64,000 bases of DNA from Vreelandella venusta (GCF_007989605.1 NZ_BJUL01000002.1:248001-312000), one strand, 5' to 3'. Shown: positions 1 through 9,284, counted from the first letter of the stretch. A program made the numbers and translations. Notes: generated by a model not told the origin, from the letters alone.

Positions 1-912
1 AAGTTTGTCACTCTGAACGACTTTGAAGCCCTGCGTGAGCCACTGCGTCAGACAATGGTCGAGAACAGCGTTAAAGGCACGCTGCTGTTGGCGAAAGAAG
101 GCATTAACGGCACCGTGGCGGGTACTCGCGAAGGTATTGATGCCTTGCTGGCTTGGCTGACCGCTGATCCTCGCTTAAGCGATATCGATCATAAAGAGTC
201 CTACTGCGACGAAACGCCGTTTTACCGTACTAAGGTGAAACTGAAAAAAGAGATCGTCACCTTGGGCGTGCCGGGTATTGATCCCAACGATACCGTTGGA
301 ACCTACGTGGAGCCGGAAGACTGGAATGCCGTGATTTCCGATCCGGACGTGTTGGTGATTGATACCCGCAATGATTACGAAGTGGCGATTGGTAGCTTTG
401 AGCGGGCGATTGACCCGAAAACGACCACCTTTCGTGAGTTTCCTGAGTATGTGCGTGAGCACTACAACCCAGAAAAGCACAAAAAAGTCGCGATGTTTTG
501 TACCGGCGGTATCCGCTGTGAAAAGGCCTCTAGCTTTATGCTAAAAGAGGGCTTTGAAGAGGTCTATCATCTTAAAGGCGGTGTACTGAACTACCTCGAA
601 AAGGTCCCGGAAGAGCAGTCTTTATGGCGTGGTGAGTGTTTTGTGTTTGATAACCGCGTCACCGTGCGCCACGACCTTAGCGAAGGCGAGCATGAGCAGT
701 GCCACGCTTGCCGTATGCCTATTTCGCTTGAGGATATGCAGTCGTCGGCTTACGAGCCGGGCATCAGTTGCCCTCACTGCATCGACTCACTCCCCGAAAA
801 AACCCGTGCTGCCGCCCGAGAGCGCCAACGCCAAATCGAGCTGGCAAAGGCGCGCGGTGAACCCCACCCCCTAGGCTATAACCAGCGCCAGGGCAACCGC
901 GCAAATACATAA
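1..912 (+). CDS. trhO: tRNA uridine 5-hydroxylase TrhO (YceA), 5' end cut by window
   Basis: TrhO hydroxylates U34 of certain tRNAs, an oxygen-dependent step towards 5-(carboxy)methoxyuridine. The frame is open from base 1, so the start lies outside the window; about ten residues are probably missing. Visible are the N-terminal acylphosphatase-like region (KEGINGTV), then a rhodanese domain with the active-site loop CTGGIRCEK, then a C-terminal CxxC pair region (CHACRMP, CPHC) that could bind zinc. The tail is shorter than in E. coli YceA, as in many Pseudomonas-type homologues. A strong hairpin follows the stop. Family assignment is confident; the tRNA activity is inferred from the family. 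Confidence 0.9.
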   Translation, partial: KFVTLNDFEALREPLRQTMVENSVKGTLLLAKEGINGTVAGTREGIDALLAWLTADPRLSDIDHKESYCDETPFYRTKVKLKKEIVTLGVPGIDPNDTVGTYVEPEDWNAVISDPDVLVIDTRNDYEVAIGSFERAIDPKTTTFREFPEYVREHYNPEKHKKVAMFCTGGIRCEKASSFMLKEGFEEVYHLKGGVLNYLEKVPEEQSLWRGECFVFDNRVTVRHDLSEGEHEQCHACRMPISLEDMQSSAYEPGISCPHCIDSLPEKTRAAARERQRQIELAKARGEPHPLGYNQRQGNRANT

Positions 913-917
913 CCCAC

Positions 918-947
918 GAGGCCTCCTGCTCTTCAGGAGGCCTCTTT
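918..947 (+). terminator. rho-independent terminator after trhO
   Basis: A perfect 11-bp stem (GAGGCCTCCTG at 918-928 and its complement at 934-944) with a 5-nt loop, followed by TTT. It starts 6 nt after the trhO stop codon. Confidence 0.8.
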
Positions 948-1018
948 GGTCGTATCTCGCCAACATTAGCCTTTGTACGCGCTAGACTGAGCAACACTCG
1001 ACTGTCTAGGAGCTTTCT

Positions 1019-1825
1019 ATGTCTGCCTCTTCAGATGCGCCACTGGCGTCTTTAGATCTGCTGCAACGTAATGACTATCAAGGGGTTACGACCCTTACTT
1101 TAAACCAGCCTGAACGCTTTAATGCGTTGTCTGAGGACATGTTGACGGCGTTGCAAGATGCGCTTGATGACATTGCTCAGGACGAACAGGTGCGCTGCGT
1201 GGTGTTGGCTGCGAACGGCAAGGCATTTTGCGCAGGGCATGACTTAAAGCAGATGCGTGCGAATCCTGATAAAGCCTACTACCAAGCACTGTTTGCTCGT
1301 TGCGGCGCGGTGATGCAGAGCATCGTTAACTTACCTGTCCCTGTGATTGCTAAAGTTCAGGGCATTGCGACGGCCGCTGGCTGCCAGCTCGTCGCTAGCT
1401 GTGATTTGGCGGTGGCCGCCAGCAATGCCCGATTTGCCGTGTCAGGAATCAACGTGGGGCTGTTCTGTTCGACACCTGCAGTAGCACTGTCGCGTAATGT
1501 GTCGCGAAAGCGAGCGATGGAAATGCTGCTGACCGGCGAGTTCATCAGCGCCTCCCAGGCCGCGGACTGGGGGCTTATCAACCGGGTTGCCGAAGAGAGC
1601 GAGCTGGATAGTGCTGTGGGCGAACTCACTGCGAGCATCTGCGCCAAGAGCGCAGTGGCGGTGCGCACTGGCAAAGCCATGTTCGCACGGCAGCTAGCGA
1701 TGCCGTTAGAGGAAGCCTATGCGTTTGCTGGCGAAACCATGGCGTGCAACATGTTGGCAGACGATGCAGCTGAGGGGATTGATGCCTTCATTGCCAAGCG
1801 CCCACCTCAGTGGCGCCATCGCTAG
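1019..1825 (+). CDS. enoyl-CoA hydratase/isomerase family protein, ECHDC3-like
   Basis: Crotonase-fold protein of 268 residues, the usual length. The start ATG has a TAGGAG Shine-Dalgarno at good distance. The AGHDL motif (oxyanion-hole and CoA-binding region) and the later FCSTP and GLINRV segments resemble the ECHDC3-type branch. The glutamates that act as acid/base in classical enoyl-CoA hydratases are not evident at the usual places: the segment where one is expected reads VGLFCSTPAVAL. It may therefore have another CoA-ester substrate or weak hydratase activity. It lies between trhO and an IclR regulator on the same strand, which suggests but does not prove that the regulator controls it. 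No beta-oxidation partners lie next to it. Confidence 0.85.
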   Translation: MSASSDAPLASLDLLQRNDYQGVTTLTLNQPERFNALSEDMLTALQDALDDIAQDEQVRCVVLAANGKAFCAGHDLKQMRANPDKAYYQALFARCGAVMQSIVNLPVPVIAKVQGIATAAGCQLVASCDLAVAASNARFAVSGINVGLFCSTPAVALSRNVSRKRAMEMLLTGEFISASQAADWGLINRVAEESELDSAVGELTASICAKSAVAVRTGKAMFARQLAMPLEEAYAFAGETMACNMLADDAAEGIDAFIAKRPPQWRHR

Positions 1826-1942
1826 CAACTCTTGAAATATCATTGGTGGAATTTGTTTCCGTAAACGCGACAGCGGGCCCGCTGGCGCGTTATCCTCCCT
1901 CACTTTATGCCTTCAGGAGAGGCGCTTTCAGGAGAAAGTAGG

Positions 1943-2764
1943 GTGAGTGACGTAAAGCGTAGGTCAGTCGGACGTCCGGCGGGGGCCACCAAGGCGAGCG
2001 GTGGGCACAGCCAATCATTAGTACGTGGCCTCACGCTGTTAGAGCATTTGTCGGCAAGTCCATTAGGGTTGGCTTTATCGGAGTTGGCGGAAATGGCGGA
2101 TCTTGCGCCATCCACCACTCATCGATTGCTGCAAGCGCTACAAAGTCAGGGGTTCGTGACGCAAGAGAGTGAGCAGGGACTTTGGCGCATTGATGTTAAA
2201 ACCTTCCGCATTGGTAATAGCTTTTTAGAAGCACGTGATGTCGTCGCGCAAAGTCGGCCCTTTTTACGCCGTTTAACCGCAGAAACGGGGGAAACGGCGA
2301 ATTTGGGGATTCGCGATGGTGCGACGGCGGTATTTCTTGCCCAGCATGAGTCGCCGCAGATGATGCGGATGATTACTCGCCTAGGCTCGCGAGCGCCGCT
2401 GCATGCTTCTGGGGTGGGTAAAGCTCTACTGGCTTGGATGAGCGAAGACGAGCGCGCTGCGTTGCTGAAAGGTTACGACCTTGCGCGAGTGACTGAAAAT
2501 ACTTTGCATCAATCCGATGAGCTGTTGATCGAAATGGCGACTATTCGTGCTCAGGGGTTTGCCTGCGACCGTGAAGAGCATGCCGTGGGGTTACACTGCG
2601 TGGCCGCCTGTATTCACGATGAGCATGGCACGCCGCTGGCAGCCATTTCAGTCTCTGGACCCATGGCGCGTATTCCTGAAGAGCGCCTATTGGCACTAGG
2701 TGCGTTAGTGCGTGCCATCGCCGACGAAATCACCCTTCAACTGGGTGGCCAACTACCGCGATGA
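1943..2764 (+). CDS. IclR family transcriptional regulator
   Basis: One-component regulator of 273 residues with the IclR layout: an N-terminal winged helix (SLVRGLTLLEHL, then LAPSTTHRLLQAL as the recognition region) and a C-terminal GAF-like effector domain (HASGVGKALLAW; later CDREEHAVGLHCVAA and AISVSG). I chose GTG 1943 because AGGAGAAAG sits 7 nt before it; the upstream in-frame ATG at 1907 has no Shine-Dalgarno. Basic GRPAGATK residues precede the HTH. It is probably a regulator of nearby catabolic genes, perhaps the crotonase upstream. The effector cannot be read from sequence. Confidence 0.9.
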   Translation: MSDVKRRSVGRPAGATKASGGHSQSLVRGLTLLEHLSASPLGLALSELAEMADLAPSTTHRLLQALQSQGFVTQESEQGLWRIDVKTFRIGNSFLEARDVVAQSRPFLRRLTAETGETANLGIRDGATAVFLAQHESPQMMRMITRLGSRAPLHASGVGKALLAWMSEDERAALLKGYDLARVTENTLHQSDELLIEMATIRAQGFACDREEHAVGLHCVAACIHDEHGTPLAAISVSGPMARIPEERLLALGALVRAIADEITLQLGGQLPR

Positions 2765-2810
2765 GCGGTGCTTTGCGCCCCTGCAGTGACTGACAAAGAC
2801 GGCACTCATT

Positions 2811-3242
2811 ATGTTTAGCCTCTTCTGGGTGGCGCTGGCTAGCGCCACCTTACTGCCTGGCGGCTCAGAGGTGTGGTTGGCACGATTGTGGTGCTTAGGT
2901 GAGCCCGCGTTTGGCCTCTGGCTCGTTGCAACCGCTGGCAACAGCGTGGGCAGCATGCTCAATGTGGCGCTGGGACGTTATGCTCGCCAGTTTCAACATC
3001 GCCGCTGGTTCCCCGCGTCGCCCACTGGATTAGCACGTGCAGAGCGTTGGTATAAACGTTTTGGAGAAGTTAGCTTGCTGCTTTCGTGGGCGCCCGTGCT
3101 GGGTGATCCCCTCACCGTGCTCGCAGGCATCTTCAAACTACCCTGGTGGCGTGCACTGCTTTGGATTGTGGTGGCCAAAGGGGCGCGCTATGCACTGCTG
3201 TTGGCGCTAGCCCACCACTGGCTGGCACCGCTGTGCGGATAA
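2811..3242 (+). CDS. YqaA family membrane protein (DedA/SNARE-associated superfamily)
   Basis: A 143-residue hydrophobic protein with about four membrane segments and the YqaA hallmarks: an ATLLPGGSE N-terminal re-entrant motif, a GNSVGSMLNVALGR segment, and a WAPVLGDPLTVLAG motif before the last helices. YqaA proteins are distant DedA relatives (VTT domain) thought to act in inner-membrane lipid or ion homeostasis; the molecular role here is unknown. It starts 47 nt after the IclR gene with a poor Shine-Dalgarno. It is probably independent of its neighbours. Confidence 0.8.
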   Translation: MFSLFWVALASATLLPGGSEVWLARLWCLGEPAFGLWLVATAGNSVGSMLNVALGRYARQFQHRRWFPASPTGLARAERWYKRFGEVSLLLSWAPVLGDPLTVLAGIFKLPWWRALLWIVVAKGARYALLLALAHHWLAPLCG

Positions 3243-3352
3243 ATCTACAGATGATGCCAACTTAACTAGCGTCGATGTCACAAATATTGACGCGGCGAGT
3301 GGCGAGCCAGGCTCTTTTTCTCATGTTACCCTGTTTATCAGTTATACAAATC

Positions 3353-3415
3353 TTGCACTCGCCTAGAGTGCAATATGAATAGCGTGCACTATGATGTGCA
3401 TGGAACGATGTGCAT
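3353..3415. promoter_or_regulatory. dyads and direct repeats upstream of the MscS-type gene
   Basis: TTGCACT (3353-3359) and AGTGCAA (3367-3373) form a perfect 7-bp inverted repeat with a 7-nt spacer. The 9-mer GATGTGCAT then occurs twice (3393-3401 and 3407-3415, 14 bp apart). TTGCAC could also serve as a -35 with a weak TATGAA-like -10. The arrangement looks like a regulated promoter for the channel gene; the regulator is unknown. Confidence 0.4.
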
Positions 3416-3469
3416 AAACGAGTTAGCAATGACATTGAGTAAAAGATTCACCCAAAGGGAGGTTTAGGT

Positions 3470-5851
3470 GTGACGCCATTACGTTTATTCCCCTGGCTAG
3501 GCGTCTGGTTATTGATGCTATTCGCCTTGTTAACAACGCCTGCACTCGCACAAACCACGTTGAGTGCGGGAAGCGAAGACACCGCTAACGCAGAGCAGCA
3601 GCCCTCTTATTCGGCACTTGCCGACCTGCTGGAGGATGAGCAGGCGCGCCAAGAACTGATTGAGCTGTTGCGCAATCAAGCGTCAGCGTTACCCAATGAA
3701 CTGGCCAGCGAGTTATCGCCGGAAGCTGCCGCCCAAGGGAGTGAGCTTGCCCCTGAAGATGTATCACTGCCCCGTCAGCTTGCAGAGCTAACCAGTCGTG
3801 TGGTTGGCGATGTCGGCGGGCAGATCGAACAGGCAGTGGCCGTGGTAGGCGACCTGTTTACCGGCCAAGGCGCTAGCTCGTTCGACATGGCCGCGTTTGT
3901 TAGTGCGGCCATTAATCTAGGCGCCGTGATTGTTGCTACATTCGCGATTTTTTTACTTTTCCGCCGTTTGGTTAAACCGCTATTTACTAAAATCAGCGGT
4001 TGGTCTCAGCAGGGCAGTGGCTTAACACCTGTGCTGCGTTTGGTGTTGTGCGTGGCCATTGCGGCCGTCGTAGATGTGTTGCTGGTGGCGTTTGCCTATG
4101 TTGGCGGCAACTTGATTGCGACGTTTGCGGTGGGTGAAACCGGCGAACTCTCTACTCGTGCTTCGTTATTCCTAAACGCTTTCTTGGTGATTGAACTGCT
4201 GAAAGCGGCTATGCGTATGCTGTTCTCTTCACGCTATGAAGGGCTGCGCCTATTGCCTATTTCTGCGCAAGAAGCTTCCTACTGGAATCGCTGGTTAGCA
4301 CGTTTAATTGGCATGGTTGGTTATGGCTTGATGGTGGTCGTGCCGCTGGTCAATTTCTATATTGCGGCAACCCTAGGCCAAGCCGTAGGCACCTTTATTA
4401 TGTTGCTGGCCTTCATCTACGCGGTTGGCGTTGTGCTTAAAAACCGTGTGCGCCTGCGTGATAACCTTAACCAGATGGCAGCGCGAGCGACGATGACCGC
4501 CAGCCGTGTGTCGCTGAGCTTGTTTGCTCGGACTTGGCACTTGTTTGCGTTGCTCTACTTCCTAATGGTGTTTGTGCTTACCTTGTTACGTCCAGGGGAT
4601 GCATTACCGTTTGTGCTGTTTGCCACCTTGAAAACATTGGCAGCCGTAGTTATCGGGCTTTTGTGCTCGGCGTTCCTTACTCAGACGATTGGCCGTCGTA
4701 TTCGGCTATCCGATGATCTGCGCCGTAAACTGCCGATGCTGGAAGTGCGCTTAAATAGCTATGTGCCCAATGCCCTACGTGTGCTGCGCACCGTGATATT
4801 AGTAGCGGTCGTTATGGTCGTCTTGGATGCCTGGGGAGTGTTTAACTTAGCGGCATGGTACGCCTCCGATCGTGGCGCAAACCTTGTCGGGAAACTTACC
4901 AGCGTCACCATAATCTTGGTCGTTGCGTTCGCTGTGTGGCTGGGGTTAGCGAGTTTGATCGAGCATAAGCTCAACCCCGAAACGGGACATGGCGAACCTT
5001 CTGCGCGTGCTAAAACACTGCTGAGCCTGTTCCGGAATGCCTTAGTGATTGCCATGGTGACAATTACCGGCATGATCGTGTTGTCGGAAATAGGCATTAA
5101 TATCGGGCCGCTTATCGCTGGTGCTGGTGTGCTAGGTTTAGCGATTGGTTTTGGTGCTCAAAAACTGGTTCAGGACGTTATTACCGGTATCTTTATTCAG
5201 GTAGAAAATGCCATGAATACCGGTGATGTGGTGACGGTAGGCGGTATCACTGGTACTGCCGAGCGATTGAGTATTCGTTCGGTAGGCATACGCGATTTGT
5301 CAGGTACTTATCATATCGTGCCGTTCTCCAGCGTTGATACTGTGTCGAACTATATGCGCGAGTACGGTAACCACGTCGGTGAGTACGGTATCGGCTATAA
5401 CGAAAGCATTGATGAAGCAATTGAGCAGCTGCAGTTGGCGTTCGAAGACCTGAAAGCAAGCGAAGAGCATAGCCATAAACTGCTGGCTGACCTGACCGTT
5501 GCAGGCGTTACGGCGTTGGCCGACAGCTCTGTCAATATTCGTGTGGTGATCAAAACGACACCGGGCGACCAGTGGGGTGTTGGACGTGCCTATAACCGTT
5601 TAGTGAAGTTGCGCTTTGATGCAGCAGGTATCGAGATTCCATTCCCGCATACCACGCTCTATTTTGGCGAAACGAAAGGCGGCAAAACACCACCCGCCAA
5701 TGTGCGCGTGTTGAACTCCACCGCTGAACGTAAACAGGTAGAAACATCGCCAATCCATCAGGAAAGCGAACAGCCACCGGATCAGTCAATTCAGGACACC
5801 GATGAGTCGGATCACCTAAAACCTGATCATGGTGATGTAGACAGTGTGTAA
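3470..5851 (+). CDS. large MscS-family mechanosensitive channel (YbiO-like)
   Basis: Inner-membrane channel of 793 residues, close in size to E. coli YbiO. The GTG start has GGGAGG upstream. A cleavable signal peptide (roughly residues 1-28, ending ALAQ) is followed by an acidic periplasmic region (about 30-130), several membrane segments, and the MscS core at about 530-740. The pore helix is glycine/alanine-rich (AGAGVLGLAIGFGAQKLVQD) with GIFIQVENAMNTGDVV after it, typical of MscS. The C-terminal 60 residues are polar and low-complexity. It probably releases solutes on hypo-osmotic shock, which fits the adjacent osmolyte carrier. The upstream region carries dyads listed separately. Confidence 0.92.
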   Translation: MTPLRLFPWLGVWLLMLFALLTTPALAQTTLSAGSEDTANAEQQPSYSALADLLEDEQARQELIELLRNQASALPNELASELSPEAAAQGSELAPEDVSLPRQLAELTSRVVGDVGGQIEQAVAVVGDLFTGQGASSFDMAAFVSAAINLGAVIVATFAIFLLFRRLVKPLFTKISGWSQQGSGLTPVLRLVLCVAIAAVVDVLLVAFAYVGGNLIATFAVGETGELSTRASLFLNAFLVIELLKAAMRMLFSSRYEGLRLLPISAQEASYWNRWLARLIGMVGYGLMVVVPLVNFYIAATLGQAVGTFIMLLAFIYAVGVVLKNRVRLRDNLNQMAARATMTASRVSLSLFARTWHLFALLYFLMVFVLTLLRPGDALPFVLFATLKTLAAVVIGLLCSAFLTQTIGRRIRLSDDLRRKLPMLEVRLNSYVPNALRVLRTVILVAVVMVVLDAWGVFNLAAWYASDRGANLVGKLTSVTIILVVAFAVWLGLASLIEHKLNPETGHGEPSARAKTLLSLFRNALVIAMVTITGMIVLSEIGINIGPLIAGAGVLGLAIGFGAQKLVQDVITGIFIQVENAMNTGDVVTVGGITGTAERLSIRSVGIRDLSGTYHIVPFSSVDTVSNYMREYGNHVGEYGIGYNESIDEAIEQLQLAFEDLKASEEHSHKLLADLTVAGVTALADSSVNIRVVIKTTPGDQWGVGRAYNRLVKLRFDAAGIEIPFPHTTLYFGETKGGKTPPANVRVLNSTAERKQVETSPIHQESEQPPDQSIQDTDESDHLKPDHGDVDSV

Positions 5852-5881
5852 TAGAGTGCCGGTTATTGACACGGCTAACTA

Positions 5882-5917
5882 AACAACAGTGCCGCCCAAG
5901 AGGGCGGCACTGTTGTT
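5882..5917. terminator. bidirectional hairpin between convergent genes
   Basis: A perfect 16-bp stem (5882-5897 with 5902-5917) around an AAGA loop, between the MscS-type gene (+) and the BCCT gene (-). There is no long T run, but position and stability suit a shared terminator. Confidence 0.75.
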
Positions 5918-5961
5918 GAAACATCCGTTGTAATTCATGTTCGTCAGAATATTAGAACCCT

Positions 5962-7572
5962 TTATAGGTTATCCAGTTCGGGCGCTTCTTTGGGGCGCAC
6001 GATTTTGATCTTCTCCTTCATCAGCGCCTTCATCAGTGCAAACACCATCGCGAATACCATAATGAAGATAGGCAGGCCGATGACGGTAATCACTTGCTGT
6101 AGCGCTACTAGTCCCGCATCCCCTGCGAGTACGATCAGCATGGCTGCAACGGCACCTTCCGAGACGCCCCAGAATACCCGCTGATGAATTGGGCCGGGGT
6201 CCGTATCACCGGTGCATAGTAAGTCGATGACCAGCGAAGCGGAGTCCGATGAAGTAGCAAAGAAAATCGCCACGATAACGACGGCAAGTCCTTGAATCAG
6301 TGTAGCAGCGGGGAAATTCTCAAAGAATGCAAACATTGCTAAGGGCACGCTCTCCATGACAGCGGCTGTCATCATGCCGGCTTGGTCGCCTAGCTGTGCG
6401 CGTGCAGCCTCACCGATGCCGTCTATCTCCATGGCCGACCAGCCAAAAATAGCAAACCACACCAGCGTAAACAGCGAAGGCGCAAACAGCACACCAAGGA
6501 CAAACTCACGAATAGTGCGACCCCTGGAGATGCGTGCGACAAACAAGCCGATAAAGGGAGACCACGTCACTGTCCAGGCCCAGTAAAAGACCGTCCAGTT
6601 ACCCTGCCAGCCCCAACTGCCTTCTTCACGAGTGTATTGCGCTAGCGTGTCGTTCCAGAACGACAAAGGCACGATATTGGAAATATAAATGCCGAGGGTT
6701 TCGATAATGCCGCGTAGCAGAAAGACGGTTGAACCGGTAAACAAGACAAACAGCATTAACCCTACGGCCATGCCGATGTTGACGTTGGAAAGCAGCTTCA
6801 CGCCTTTATCTAGCCCACCTGCAATGGAGGCTACGGCGACTGCCGTTAACATAATGATGATAATGACTTTAGTGGTCACGCTATCAGCAATGCCAAAAAG
6901 TTCGCTTAGCCCTGCATTAATTTGCGAGGTGCCTAGCCCGATAGAGACGGCCACCCCAAATAGCGTTCCGAGTACCGCAAAAATATCGATTGTTTTACCA
7001 ATTGGGCCGTAGATACGCTCCTTGAGCAGCGGATAGAACACTGAGCTGACGCGTACAGGGAGGTCGTAGCGGTAAATAAAGTAGGCAAAGGCTAGTCCTG
7101 GCAGAGTGAAAATGGTCCAGGTGTGCAAGCCCAAGTGGTAAAGTGAAAAGCCCATCGCTTCACGGGCAGCTTCTACCGTATATGGCTCAATATCGCCGTG
7201 GGGAGGGTTGGAAAAGTGGAAAATAGGCTCGGCGACTCCCCAGAACATTAATACCGTGCCGATACCGCCAGCAAACAGCATCGTGAACCAAGAAATATTG
7301 CCGTACTCCGGGCGATCGTCTTCGCTGCCCAAGCGAATATTGCCGTAGCGGCTGAGTGCTATCCACAGTAGGAAAACCAGCCAGAAACTAACCCCAAAGA
7401 TAAAGAACCAGCCAAGATTGGTAACCACCCAGCTGCGGCCGGTGGCGAAAATGCTTCCTATCGTTTCAGGGGCAATGATTAATGCCACTAGGAACAGCAA
7501 CATCAATCCTGCAGAGACAAAGAAAATAGTTGGGTCCGTGCGCAGCCCCAGTCGTTGCGCGAGTTTTTCCAT
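5962..7572 (-). CDS. BCCT family betaine/choline-type transporter 1
   Basis: Secondary carrier of 536 residues with 12 membrane segments. The start has AAGGA 7 nt upstream. BCCT signatures are clear: AGGIGTVLMFWGVAEP in helix 3 and FYWAWTVTWSPFIGLFVARISRGR in the helix-8 region, which keeps most of the aromatic residues that form the quaternary-amine site in BetP. The cytosolic tail is short, so it lacks the long osmosensing C-terminus of BetP/BetT. Substrate is probably glycine betaine, choline or a related osmolyte, driven by Na+ or H+; which one cannot be read. The 311-bp upstream gap carries repeats. Confidence 0.9.
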   Translation of the reverse strand: MEKLAQRLGLRTDPTIFFVSAGLMLLFLVALIIAPETIGSIFATGRSWVVTNLGWFFIFGVSFWLVFLLWIALSRYGNIRLGSEDDRPEYGNISWFTMLFAGGIGTVLMFWGVAEPIFHFSNPPHGDIEPYTVEAAREAMGFSLYHLGLHTWTIFTLPGLAFAYFIYRYDLPVRVSSVFYPLLKERIYGPIGKTIDIFAVLGTLFGVAVSIGLGTSQINAGLSELFGIADSVTTKVIIIIMLTAVAVASIAGGLDKGVKLLSNVNIGMAVGLMLFVLFTGSTVFLLRGIIETLGIYISNIVPLSFWNDTLAQYTREEGSWGWQGNWTVFYWAWTVTWSPFIGLFVARISRGRTIREFVLGVLFAPSLFTLVWFAIFGWSAMEIDGIGEAARAQLGDQAGMMTAAVMESVPLAMFAFFENFPAATLIQGLAVVIVAIFFATSSDSASLVIDLLCTGDTDPGPIHQRVFWGVSEGAVAAMLIVLAGDAGLVALQQVITVIGLPIFIMVFAMVFALMKALMKEKIKIVRPKEAPELDNL

Positions 7573-7598
7573 GAGAATTTCCTTTTTATTGTTGGAAT

Positions 7599-7640
7599 AG
7601 TCGCCTAGATGGGTTGCATGCCAGCTGAAATAAGGCGACT
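7599..7640. repeat. 7-bp inverted repeat in the BCCT1 leader/promoter
   Basis: AGTCGCC (7599-7605) and GGCGACT (7634-7640) lie 27-68 nt upstream of the BCCT1 start codon. They could form a leader hairpin or an operator. The rest of the gap up to the tandem repeats at 7796 shows nothing else I can name. Confidence 0.3.
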
Positions 7641-7795
7641 TTCACGAGTCTACAGACAACTATTCTGTCCATGGAAGGTGGGAAGTGTGACCTTTAATTA
7701 AATCGTCAAGGGCTTAACGTAGCATCAACGAAAAACTGCCGAATGCACTTAATTAGCATCGGCAGCGTATGGCATAAAAGGACGTTGAAGACAGA

Positions 7796-7878
7796 TTTGG
7801 AAGCTAGGTTTGCAAGCCAAGTTTGAAAGCTAGGTTTGAAAGCCAGGTTTTAAAGATAGGCTTAAAGCTAGTTTGGAA
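7796..7878. repeat. 13-bp tandem repeat array, about six copies
   Basis: Units TTTGGAAGCTAGG, TTTGCAAGCCAAG, TTTGAAAGCTAGG, TTTGAAAGCCAGG and TTTTAAAGATAGG run head to tail from 7796 to 7860, followed by a shorter degenerate unit and a TTTGGAA start. It ends 6 nt before the folM stop, between folM and BCCT1. Non-coding on either strand as far as I can see. Confidence 0.85.
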
Positions 7879-7883
7879 TACTT

Positions 7884-8630
7884 TCAGCCTGGATAGTTTT
7901 CGGAGTGTTGCCCTTCAAGATTGATCGACTCACCCCCGTCAACAAATAGAATTTGCCCAGTAACAAACTCATTGTCTAATAAATAGTGCAACGCTTGTAC
8001 AAGATGGCTGGGATCTCCCTGGTGTTTAACGGGTATACCTTCAATTCGCCATTGAATATAGTCGCTGGTGCGTTGAGAAGCGGGCAGTACCACGCCGGGG
8101 GCAATACCATTAATACGCAGGCGTGGTGCAAACTCTAGTGCGGCCATCCGCGTCATATCCGCAAGGCTCTTTTTCGAGAGTAGATACGCGGCATACGGGT
8201 ACTGATGATAAGCCACTTTATTATCAATAATATTAATGATCTGTCCTTTATCAACGGCGTCTGCAAAGTAACGAGTTAGCAGCAACGGTGTAAACATATT
8301 GACCCTGAATTGCGCTTCCAGCATGGCCATGTCGGTGCCTGAAATGGGAGCAGGTTCGTATGCAGAGGCACTGTTAAGAAGCACATTTAAGTTTGGGAAG
8401 TGCTGCTTGGCGGCTGTCACAAGTTCTTCAAGAGAGTCGCTCAGGAAATTGCATGGCAGTATTTCGCAGCGCTGGCCTTTGGCGCGAATCGTCTTGGCAA
8501 CGTCCTCGGCTTCACCCCGTGAGCTATTCACATGTAAGGCAATATCATAGCCCTTAGCCGCTAGAGCTTCGGCAAAATAGCGTCCCAAACGTGTTGCGCC
8601 GCCAGTGATCAGTGCAGCTGATGAACTCAT
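7884..8630 (-). CDS. folM: dihydromonapterin reductase FolM-like SDR
   Basis: Short-chain dehydrogenase of 248 residues. The Rossmann NAD(P) motif reads TGGATRLGR near the N-terminus, and the catalytic Tyr and Lys are in YLLSKKSL. The ATRLG form and the RINGIAPGVVLP segment point to the FolM/pteridine-reductase branch, which reduces dihydromonapterin to tetrahydromonapterin and dihydrofolate weakly. Divergent folK next door supports a pterin role. I start at ATG 8630, with GGGAGAG upstream; an in-frame GTG at 8645 would add MGELC and would include that Shine-Dalgarno. A generic SDR remains possible. Confidence 0.75.
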   Translation of the reverse strand: MSSSAALITGGATRLGRYFAEALAAKGYDIALHVNSSRGEAEDVAKTIRAKGQRCEILPCNFLSDSLEELVTAAKQHFPNLNVLLNSASAYEPAPISGTDMAMLEAQFRVNMFTPLLLTRYFADAVDKGQIINIIDNKVAYHQYPYAAYLLSKKSLADMTRMAALEFAPRLRINGIAPGVVLPASQRTSDYIQWRIEGIPVKHQGDPSHLVQALHYLLDNEFVTGQILFVDGGESINLEGQHSENYPG

Positions 8631-8837
8631 GCAAAGCTCTCCCACAGTGGATTAACGTTAGCGTTGAGCATGACTTTCTGCGTGAGCGTAGCGTTTGTCA
8701 ATATCTTGTACATAGCTTGAACAAAATAACAGGCAAGCTAGTCTTACGTATCATCGATATGACCTGACTACCACCTTCGCGCTTTGACGCTAAGCGCAGA
8801 GTTTCTAGAGCAGGGTCTACAGGATTAGGATGCAGCT

Positions 8838-9284
8838 ATGCCACTCTCATCGTTAAACACTACGCCAGATACGGCCCTCCATGAATGCTTAATCTCTCTC
8901 GGTACCAACATTGAGCCGGAACACCACTTTCACGAAGCACTGACTATTTTACGCAGCGAGTGTGAATTGATTGCCAGCTCAGAAGCGATTCGCACAACGC
9001 CGGTTGGCTACCAACACCAGCCGGATTTCCTGAATGCAGCCTTACTTGTGCGTACATCTCTTGATCACGACGCTTTTCGCGCTTACTTAAAAGAGGTGGA
9101 AAATCGTCTCGGACGTGTGCGAGGCCCGATTAAATCAGGGCCGAGAACCATGGACTTGGATATTGTGGCGTGGGATGGCGAAGTCATCGATGAGGGGTAC
9201 TACCAGCATAGCTACGTGCGTCGCCCGGTAGATGAAGTGCTGGCTGCCAGCCGCCGGACACTTAAACAACGAGCATGCTCATGA
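8838..9284 (+). CDS. folK: HPPK family pyrophosphokinase (FolK)
   Basis: 2-amino-4-hydroxy-6-hydroxymethyldihydropteridine pyrophosphokinase family, 148 residues. It transfers pyrophosphate from ATP to the pterin, the step before dihydropteroate synthase. Visible are ISLGTNIEPEHHF at the N-terminus, TTPVGYQHQPDFLNAA, and the signature RGPIKSGPRTMDLDIVAWDG with the metal-binding Asp-x-Asp. The C-terminal part is a little short compared with E. coli FolK (159). It is divergent from folM. Because it lies away from panBC/pcnB it may be a second, specialised copy; that is inference. Its stop codon lies inside the next gene's promoter. Confidence 0.85.
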   Translation: MPLSSLNTTPDTALHECLISLGTNIEPEHHFHEALTILRSECELIASSEAIRTTPVGYQHQPDFLNAALLVRTSLDHDAFRAYLKEVENRLGRVRGPIKSGPRTMDLDIVAWDGEVIDEGYYQHSYVRRPVDEVLAASRRTLKQRACS

